Below are positions 5,512 through 10,690 of a stretch of DNA of 10,690 bases, piece after piece; the stretch's first letter is position 1; each line of letters starts with the position of its first letter. The DNA is from Saprospiraceae bacterium. Lineage in GTDB: Bacteria; Bacteroidota; Bacteroidia; Chitinophagales; Saprospiraceae. The DNA is taken from assembly GCA_020852155.1 (NCBI GenBank), contig JADZBJ010000053.1, positions 1 to 10,690 of the forward strand, written 5' to 3'. Both the position numbers and the translations under genes were made by a program. The notes below the pieces were generated by a model, which saw nothing but the letters and a program-made list of their open reading frames with translations, was not told where the DNA came from and searched no databases.

Positions 5512-8082
5512 ATGATGCAAGCATTGAAGTACCTGTTGCTCCTTGGTTTATCCATCGGAGCCCAAACCATCTATGGCCAAACCATCCATACCGCGACATT
5601 CCCGGACGCGAAAATTGACATACAGCACATACGACTTGAGCAAAGTGTTGACTGGGTAAATAAATCCTTGTCGGGCCGTGCAGATATTACCCTCAAACTG
5701 CTGGAAAGCGGTCGGAATATTTCACTGGACGCCGGTTTGCTTCAAATCAAAGCCATTAATAACCTTACCACGAAGCGGTCGCTTTCATCGGTGTATAATG
5801 GCGGCGACGAAGACAATGCCCTGCACATTAACCTGGATAACCATTATGCGGCGGGCGACACAATGACATTGGCCATCTGGTATTCGACCCATTGGGAAAA
5901 TCAGTCGGACCCTGACAACCTGTGGGGCAGTTACGGCAAAGGCATCCGCTTTTTTCTGCCCACAACGACTGAACCCCGCAAGCGCCGCCAACTCTGGACA
6001 ATGGGCGCTCCCGATGGCAATCGCTACTGGTTTCCAGGCAATACATCGCCCGACGACTTGCATACTTTTGAATTGTTGATGACCGTGGATACGCCATTGT
6101 CTGTTATTTCAAACGGCCGCTTATTGACCACGAAAACAAACGACAACGGTACCCGCACTTTTCACTGGAAATCGGATGCGCCCATGGCCAACCATCAGGC
6201 AGGTATGGTTGTGGGTGAATATCGGGATTATGTTCAACGGTCAGGCGACATCTTGTTGCACAGTTATGGCTATCCTGATGAGCGATCTGCGGTTGAAGCA
6301 ACGACAGTCAGATTGCCCGACATGTTTCGATTTTTTTCTGAAAAAACGGGCGTTACATATCCATATCCAGCCTACGCACAGGTCACGATTCAGGATTTTC
6401 CCTGGGGCGGCGGAGATCATGCTTCATTTTCCGCAGTGTCAGAAAACATGATTGACGACTATGGCACGCATGCCGATTTCTTCTACCTGTGGGACGGCGT
6501 GGAGGCCAATGACCTGGCGGCACAATGGGTGTGCAACGCCGTATCGCCGCGCGACTGGCAGCATGCGTGGCTTTGCAAAGGACTGGCGACCTATTTTGAC
6601 TGCCTGTATTCTGAATACAAAAATGGCCGCGATGAAATGCTGCTGTGGAATCGAAGTTTTCAACTCAATACCTACCTGAACGACTGGAACAGTCAGGTGC
6701 GCAGGCCCATCGTGCCTGAAAATGCAGAACAGTCCGCCGGTTTGATTCAAGATAATTACGCGTCGCTCCGTGCCGCATTGGTGTTTCATATGCTGCGCGA
6801 GCAACTCGGCGACGATGCATGGTGGAAGGTTATTCATCGCTATCTGTCTGAAAACCAATTCAAAACGGTGGAAACACGAGACTTCATCCGGGCCGTCGAA
6901 GCCGAAACGGGCGAGCCGATGTCATGGTTTTTTGATCAATGGGTGTATCAAACAGGGCATCCGGTTTTTGAGGTGAGCGATCAGTATGATGTGTCAAAAA
7001 AGACCTTGACTGTTCGCGTTTTACAAACCCAAAAGCCGTTAGACAGCCTGTCAGCAACCGTGAAATATTTCAGGGGAAAAGTAAAAATAGCCCTTGACGA
7101 CCGCATTGAAACGGTCTGGATTGACGCAAAATCTGAAAATGTGTTTCATTTTTCCTGTAAAAAGGCGCCGCGTAAAGTTTGGTTTGACCATCAATCGGCC
7201 TGGATTGCGGAGGTGAATACGCAAAAAACCTTGAAAGGCTGGCTGGACATTTTTCAGGAAAGTCCCGACGTTATGGCCCGGCGCACAGCCATGCTGAAAT
7301 TGCAGGCATTAGCGATGGATTCCGCGGCAACAACAGCGCAACAACGCGACAGCATTCTGGCGGCTTTTCGTCAGGTAATCAGCAGTAATGCGTACTGGCG
7401 GGTGCGATACAATGCCATGCAAACCTTGCAGCGGATGCTCGTGCCCAACCCGGCAACTCCAGCCAAACTGGATGAGCAGACACAACAAATGTTGCGCAAT
7501 TGCGCAGCCAAAGAAGGCTCATGGATGCGTGCAGCGGCTCTGTCTATGCTTGGTGCAACGCGCCAACCCGCACTCGCCGGATTGTACAAATCATACCTTC
7601 GTGATTCCAGCGATCGCGTGGTGAATGTTGCGGCAATTGCCCTCGGCAAATCATCAAGTCCTGAGGCTTTCGAGGTATTGAAAGCACTTCCGGCGCGGCC
7701 CTCCTGGAAAAATCAGAGCCTCATCAGCGCCCTGAATGGCTTGAAGGAACTCAAAGACCCCCGTGGTGCGGACATTGCACTTCAGGCGCTGCAAGATGTC
7801 AACGGCATTCACTGGACGCTCGCCACCCCAGTTTGGGATTTTCGCCTGACCGCTGCCGAAACGCTGGCGGCTTTGGGAGAAGGAGACCGCGCATTTCCGA
7901 TAATTTTTGAACGATTAAAGGCTGCTTATCAGGAAAAAGACCTCAACGACATTTTCAGCAACCTGCTGTTGATCAAAACCTTAAATGCCACAAATACCCA
8001 ACAGGCATTCGACTGGCTGAAAACGCAATACAAAGACAACCCCAAAGCACTGGAGTATCTTGAAAAACTGGAAAAGCAATGA
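5512..8082 (+). CDS. Exported M1-aminopeptidase-like pseudoenzyme with HEAT-like repeats
   Basis: This encodes 856 residues with a signal peptide (about 1-22). Residues 30-230 match the beta-saddle N-domain of M1 peptidases, about 240-480 the gluzincin-type helical domain, then a beta region, and from about 575 a HEAT-like alpha repeat array (for example WRVRYNAMQTLQRML, WMRAAALSMLGA). The fold wording is strong: AAQWVCNAVSPRDWQHAWLC-KGLATYF aligns with the HELAHQWFG...W-NEGFATYF region. However, HExxH reads N333-D334-x-x-A337 and the third zinc ligand, exactly 18 residues on, is K356. GGMEN reads GGGDH (300-303 end), and the Y-x-K-G site reads S418-L-R-A, although Tyr416 is two residues earlier. 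The frame is otherwise intact, so this is probably a folded, non-catalytic protein rather than a decaying gene. It follows the DinB gene by 12 bases. ATG 5512 or 5515 could be the start. Confidence 0.8.
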   Translation: MMQALKYLLLLGLSIGAQTIYGQTIHTATFPDAKIDIQHIRLEQSVDWVNKSLSGRADITLKLLESGRNISLDAGLLQIKAINNLTTKRSLSSVYNGGDEDNALHINLDNHYAAGDTMTLAIWYSTHWENQSDPDNLWGSYGKGIRFFLPTTTEPRKRRQLWTMGAPDGNRYWFPGNTSPDDLHTFELLMTVDTPLSVISNGRLLTTKTNDNGTRTFHWKSDAPMANHQAGMVVGEYRDYVQRSGDILLHSYGYPDERSAVEATTVRLPDMFRFFSEKTGVTYPYPAYAQVTIQDFPWGGGDHASFSAVSENMIDDYGTHADFFYLWDGVEANDLAAQWVCNAVSPRDWQHAWLCKGLATYFDCLYSEYKNGRDEMLLWNRSFQLNTYLNDWNSQVRRPIVPENAEQSAGLIQDNYASLRAALVFHMLREQLGDDAWWKVIHRYLSENQFKTVETRDFIRAVEAETGEPMSWFFDQWVYQTGHPVFEVSDQYDVSKKTLTVRVLQTQKPLDSLSATVKYFRGKVKIALDDRIETVWIDAKSENVFHFSCKKAPRKVWFDHQSAWIAEVNTQKTLKGWLDIFQESPDVMARRTAMLKLQALAMDSAATTAQQRDSILAAFRQVISSNAYWRVRYNAMQTLQRMLVPNPATPAKLDEQTQQMLRNCAAKEGSWMRAAALSMLGATRQPALAGLYKSYLRDSSDRVVNVAAIALGKSSSPEAFEVLKALPARPSWKNQSLISALNGLKELKDPRGADIALQALQDVNGIHWTLATPVWDFRLTAAETLAALGEGDRAFPIIFERLKAAYQEKDLNDIFSNLLLIKTLNATNTQQAFDWLKTQYKDNPKALEYLEKLEKQ

Positions 8083-8093
8083 GTATTGATAGT

Positions 8094-8196
8094 TGGTTAT
8101 TTGGTTATTTGTTGAATTAGAATTTTTTTTCAAATAACCAGTTCAACAAATAACCAAATCCCCAATTCCACAAATAACCAATTCCACAAATAACCA
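8094..8196. repeat. Cluster of CAAATAACCA words with an 18-base inverted repeat
   Basis: CAAATAACCA occurs on the + strand at 8131, 8147, 8171 and 8187, and its reverse complement at 8094 and 8102. A perfect 18-base inverted pair (8099-8116 with 8142-8159) encloses a T8 stretch. The gap between the M1-like stop (8082) and the next ATG (8212) is almost entirely made of this. The + strand has no G from 8142 to 8203. It could form an AT-rich hairpin ending the upstream transcript and an unstructured leader for the next gene. The repeat steps (16, 24, 16) are too short for a CRISPR. Confidence 0.7.
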
Positions 8197-8211
8197 ACAA
8201 AAAGAAACATC

Positions 8212-9135
8212 ATGAAAGTCTTGTTCATCATATCGCCGCGAACGCATTTGCTGGATTTGGCCGGCCCGGATCAGGTGTTTCAGGAGGCCGTTTTTTACGG
8301 TGCGCCTTTTGACATTTCCTATGCTACATATACAGAAGGCGCGGGCAGTTCAGGTGGATTGAATTTTTGCTCTTTATCCCATTTTTCAAGTTTTAACCTG
8401 AAAAAAGGCGATTATGTATTGGTGCCGGGCATGGATCTGGACATACTGGCTCCGCATAAAAGGGCGATCATCCAGCCATTCTCTGATTGGCTGACGGCGC
8501 AATACCGAAAGGGCGTTAATGTTTGCTCCATTTGTACCGGCGCTTTTCTGCTGGCGCACAATCACCTGCTTGACGGCCGACCCTGTACGACGCACTGGAA
8601 ATACGTCAAGCGATTACAAACGGAATACCCCGCAGTGAAAGTCATGGAAAATGTACTGTTCACCGACCGCGACGGCGTGTTGACCAGCGCCGGTATTGCT
8701 TCGGGTATTGACCTGGCTTTGTATGTCGTAGAAAAGGAGTTGGGCAGTTATATGGCCCACAAAGTGGCCCGTGAAATCGTCGTTTACATGCGTCGTGAAG
8801 GGCAATCCCGGCAACAGAGCGTTTTTCTGGAATACAGAAACCATATCCATGCCGGAATTCATGCTGTGCAGGATTGGTTGAGCGAACGCCTGCATGAAAA
8901 ATCTTCGCTGGAACAACTGGCTCAGGTGGCGGCCATGAGTTCGAGGAACCTGACGCGCACTTTCAAAAAGGAAACCGGCATTACCCTGGGCGATTACATC
9001 GAACAATTGCGCCTGGAACGCATTGCCGAATTGATCAAAAATCCCGATTTTTCACGCAGGCAAATTGCGCAACAAGTCGGACTAACCAGCGAGCGACATT
9101 TGAACAGGCTGATTAGAAACAACGTAGAACCTTAG
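8212..9135 (+). CDS. GlxA-type transcriptional regulator (DJ-1/PfpI + AraC HTH)
   Basis: This encodes 307 residues. Residues 1-180 form the DJ-1/PfpI-like domain: opening MKVLFIISP, the LDLAGPDQVFQEA helix, C108 in the nucleophile-elbow position (SICTGAFLLA), and the T-T-H128-W word that typifies GlxA proteins. Residues 210-303 are the AraC DNA-binding part with two helix-turn-helices (about 233-255, SLEQLAQVAAMSSRNLTRTFKKETG; and 283-303, RRQIAQQVGLTSERHLNRL). The end is short: the usual G-v-t-P-x-x-Y-R-x-x-F tail after the second HTH is replaced by NNVEP and a stop, so about ten residues are missing against the family. Known members respond to small nitrogen compounds (choline or betaine metabolism, for example). 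The target here is not evident; no catabolic genes adjoin it. Confidence 0.85.
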   Translation: MKVLFIISPRTHLLDLAGPDQVFQEAVFYGAPFDISYATYTEGAGSSGGLNFCSLSHFSSFNLKKGDYVLVPGMDLDILAPHKRAIIQPFSDWLTAQYRKGVNVCSICTGAFLLAHNHLLDGRPCTTHWKYVKRLQTEYPAVKVMENVLFTDRDGVLTSAGIASGIDLALYVVEKELGSYMAHKVAREIVVYMRREGQSRQQSVFLEYRNHIHAGIHAVQDWLSERLHEKSSLEQLAQVAAMSSRNLTRTFKKETGITLGDYIEQLRLERIAELIKNPDFSRRQIAQQVGLTSERHLNRLIRNNVEP

Positions 9136-9171
9136 GCCAAGGGTAAAAGGTGGAATGTAGAAGGTTTTTTT
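9128..9171 (+). terminator. Possible weak terminator after the GlxA-type gene
   Basis: AACCTT (9128-9133, overlapping the stop) can pair with AAGGTT (9161-9166) across a 27-base loop, followed by T's up to 9171. The stem is only six base pairs with a long loop, so this is a weak call. Confidence 0.3.
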
Positions 9172-9286
9172 GCTAATATACATGAATAAATGGCCCTCGG
9201 CCCTCAGCCTTCCTCCCTGTGCCAGAGTTTTTACAAAACAATTTAATAGCGTTTAATCCAGTGAAAAATGAGGCGTGACGCCCCGC

Positions 9287-9312
9287 TTTGAACTGCCGTA
9301 TTGCTACCTTTG
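9287..9312 (+). promoter_or_regulatory. Promoter-like TACCTTTG upstream of the E1 gene
   Basis: TACCTTTG at 9305-9312 fits the Bacteroidota -7 box TAnnTTTG. A TTTG at 9287-9290 precedes it by only 14 bases, less than the usual spacing of about 17-23. It lies 126 bases before the ATG at 9439 and would give a leader of roughly 120 bases. I see nothing else definite in the 303-base gap 9136-9438. Confidence 0.4.
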
Positions 9313-9438
9313 CAGGCCTTTTGACCATTTTTTGAAATGGCTCCGGGTTTGCAATGCGTTATCTTTTTGATTGTCAACAAGATAGGCTGATTCAAACACC
9401 GGGCAATACCTAAGCAAATCACCACCACGCCCAAGCTC

Positions 9439-10690
9439 ATGCCTGGAAAAAAAACATCTGTGCTGACGGCCGCCTATCGTCAGGAAGTTCTGGAAGATTA
9501 TCGTATTTGTTGCCTCAGCCGTGAGGCCAGCGTCATTGCCCGCAAGGAAGTGTTGAGTGGCAACGCCAATTTTGGTATCATCGGCGACGGTAAAGAAGTG
9601 GCCCAGGTGGCCATGTCAAAAGCCTGGCGAAAAGGCGATTTTCGCTCAGGTTATTACCGCGACCAGACCTTGATGATGGCGCTGGGATTGATGACCCTCG
9701 AACAGTTCTTCGCGCAGTTGTACGGCGATCCCTACAACGATGCTTTTTCCGGCGGCCGCCAGATGAACTGCCACTTTGCCACACCCTTCGTATCTCCCGA
9801 CGGCGATTTTCTCGACCTGAAAAATCGCTACAATATTTCAGCAGACATCGCGCCAACCGGCGGCCAAATGGCCAGAGGACTCGGACTGGCCTTCGCCTCC
9901 AAAAAATTTCGCGAAAACCCCGCTATCTGCGGGCAACTTTCCGAATCCGGACATGAAGTAACCTTCGTAACCATCGGCGATGCTTCCACCTCCGAAGGCG
10001 CTTTTTGGGAAACCATCAACGCAGCGGGCGTGTTGCAAGTGCCCCTGGCGATCAGCGTCTGGGACGACGGTTACGGCATCAGCGTGCCCAAAAAGTACCA
10101 GACCACCAAGGAGAGCATTTCAGAAGTGCTGGAAGGTTTCAGGGCCGACTCTGAACGCGATACCAATGGCTTCCAAATTTACACCGGCAAAGCCTGGGAT
10201 TATCCCGCTCTTTGCCAGATGTACCGCGACGCCGTGGATGACATGCGCATTACGCACCGTCCTGCCTTGTTCCACATTCAGGAAGTGACGCAGCAACTCG
10301 GCCACTCCACCTCCGGCGACCACCGCCGTTACAAAAGCCCTGAGCGCCTCGAATTTGAAGAAAAATTCGACTGCAACCGCCGCATGGCCGAGTGGATGAT
10401 TGAAAATGGCATCGCGACAGAAACCGAACTGGAAGACATCCGCAAAGCAGCCAAAGCCGCAGCCACCGAGGCCGCTAAAAAAGCCTACAACGCCTATCAC
10501 GATAAAGTCGCCGAAATACGGCAGTCACTGACGCAAATACTCAGTCAGGCGACCGGAAATGCCCAGTTGGACGCCTTGCGCCAACGCTTGCAGGAGTTGC
10601 GCAAGCCCTTACGTTCGGAACTCCTGAAAATCGCACGTCAGGCGCAGTTGTATATCACTGGGGCCAATTCAGCCCTGTCGGCCTTTATCC
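9439..10690 (+). CDS. 2-oxoacid dehydrogenase E1 component, alpha part (cut at window end)
   Basis: 417 codons are present and no stop is reached. This is the thiamine-diphosphate-dependent E1, which decarboxylates a 2-oxoacid (pyruvate or branched-chain type) and passes the acyl group to lipoyl-E2. The TPP motif is visible: G180-D181-A-S-T-S-E-G-A-F-W-E191-T-I-N194, closing in W208-D-D-G-Y-G-I. RSGYYRDQTLMMALGL (from about residue 72) and HSTSGDHRRYKSPERL (about 288-305, near the usual phosphorylation-loop site) are alpha-subunit marks. From about 330 the chain becomes Ala/Lys-rich and helical instead of ending. The frame runs on, as expected of the fused alpha-beta E1 proteins common in Bacteroidota, with the beta part lying beyond 10690. 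Substrate class cannot be settled from this half. There is no Shine-Dalgarno site at the ATG. Confidence 0.85.
   Translation, partial: MPGKKTSVLTAAYRQEVLEDYRICCLSREASVIARKEVLSGNANFGIIGDGKEVAQVAMSKAWRKGDFRSGYYRDQTLMMALGLMTLEQFFAQLYGDPYNDAFSGGRQMNCHFATPFVSPDGDFLDLKNRYNISADIAPTGGQMARGLGLAFASKKFRENPAICGQLSESGHEVTFVTIGDASTSEGAFWETINAAGVLQVPLAISVWDDGYGISVPKKYQTTKESISEVLEGFRADSERDTNGFQIYTGKAWDYPALCQMYRDAVDDMRITHRPALFHIQEVTQQLGHSTSGDHRRYKSPERLEFEEKFDCNRRMAEWMIENGIATETELEDIRKAAKAAATEAAKKAYNAYHDKVAEIRQSLTQILSQATGNAQLDALRQRLQELRKPLRSELLKIARQAQLYITGANSALSAFI

Noticed and set aside
5512..8082. Active M1 aminopeptidase
   Set aside because: The fold is present but all zinc ligands and the catalytic Glu are substituted, and the reading frame gives no sign of a local frameshift that would restore them.
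8131..8196. CRISPR-like array
   Set aside because: The repeated word is only 10 bases with steps of 16-24 bases, both orientations occur, and there are no cas genes.
10120..10500. Reverse-strand open frame opposite the E1 gene
   Set aside because: The + strand encodes an unmistakable E1 alpha region, and the reverse product is Gly/Phe/Val-rich without motifs.

Overview
The window looks like a chromosomal segment of a Bacteroidota bacterium, most likely of the Saprospiria type (Haliscomenobacter/Lewinella-like). The signs are: starts without Shine-Dalgarno sites and often preceded by G-free leaders; promoter-like elements of the TAnnTTTG type; PorT-like and other small outer-membrane beta-barrels; Cys-containing Ig-like repeats of the kind common in Saprospiria surface proteins; a 2-oxoacid dehydrogenase E1 whose alpha part is followed by a long linker instead of a stop; and several intergenic palindromic repeats. 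The assignment rests on gene style only, not on a marker gene. All eight recognised protein-coding genes that end inside the window, and the ninth that runs off its right edge, lie on the + strand.

Layout. Positions 1-127 hold an intergenic palindromic repeat plus the tail of a second copy. 288-3966 is a co-directional group: an outer-membrane beta-barrel (288-1070), a double zinc-ribbon protein three bases later (1074-1349), an ExbD/MotB-like single-pass protein with a large Cys-rich exported part (1477-2829), then, after a long imperfect palindrome (2887-3110), a four-helix MotA/TolQ/ExbB-family channel protein (3211-3966) ending at a strong hairpin terminator. 4150-4758 is a separate small exported beta-barrel-like gene with its own promoter and terminator. 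4978-8082 is a two-gene unit, 12 bases apart: a DinB-fold protein and a large exported M1-aminopeptidase-like protein with C-terminal HEAT-like repeats. 8212-9135 encodes a GlxA-type (DJ-1/PfpI + AraC) regulator. 9439 to the window end is the E1 component of a 2-oxoacid dehydrogenase complex, cut by the window edge.

How the parts may work together. The ExbD/MotB-like and MotA-like proteins carry the paired features of an ion-driven inner-membrane motor: an Asp at the start of the single helix, and P-x-x-G-x-x-G plus TM4 motifs in the partner. They would couple ion flow to a disulfide-rich, Ig-like periplasmic arm. Neighbouring beta-barrel and zinc-ribbon genes suggest, but do not prove, an envelope-spanning assembly. 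The second notable item is the M1-family protein: the frame is intact for 856 codons, yet every zinc ligand and the catalytic Glu of HExxH-x18-E are replaced, so it is most likely a pseudoenzyme. The remaining genes look ordinary.
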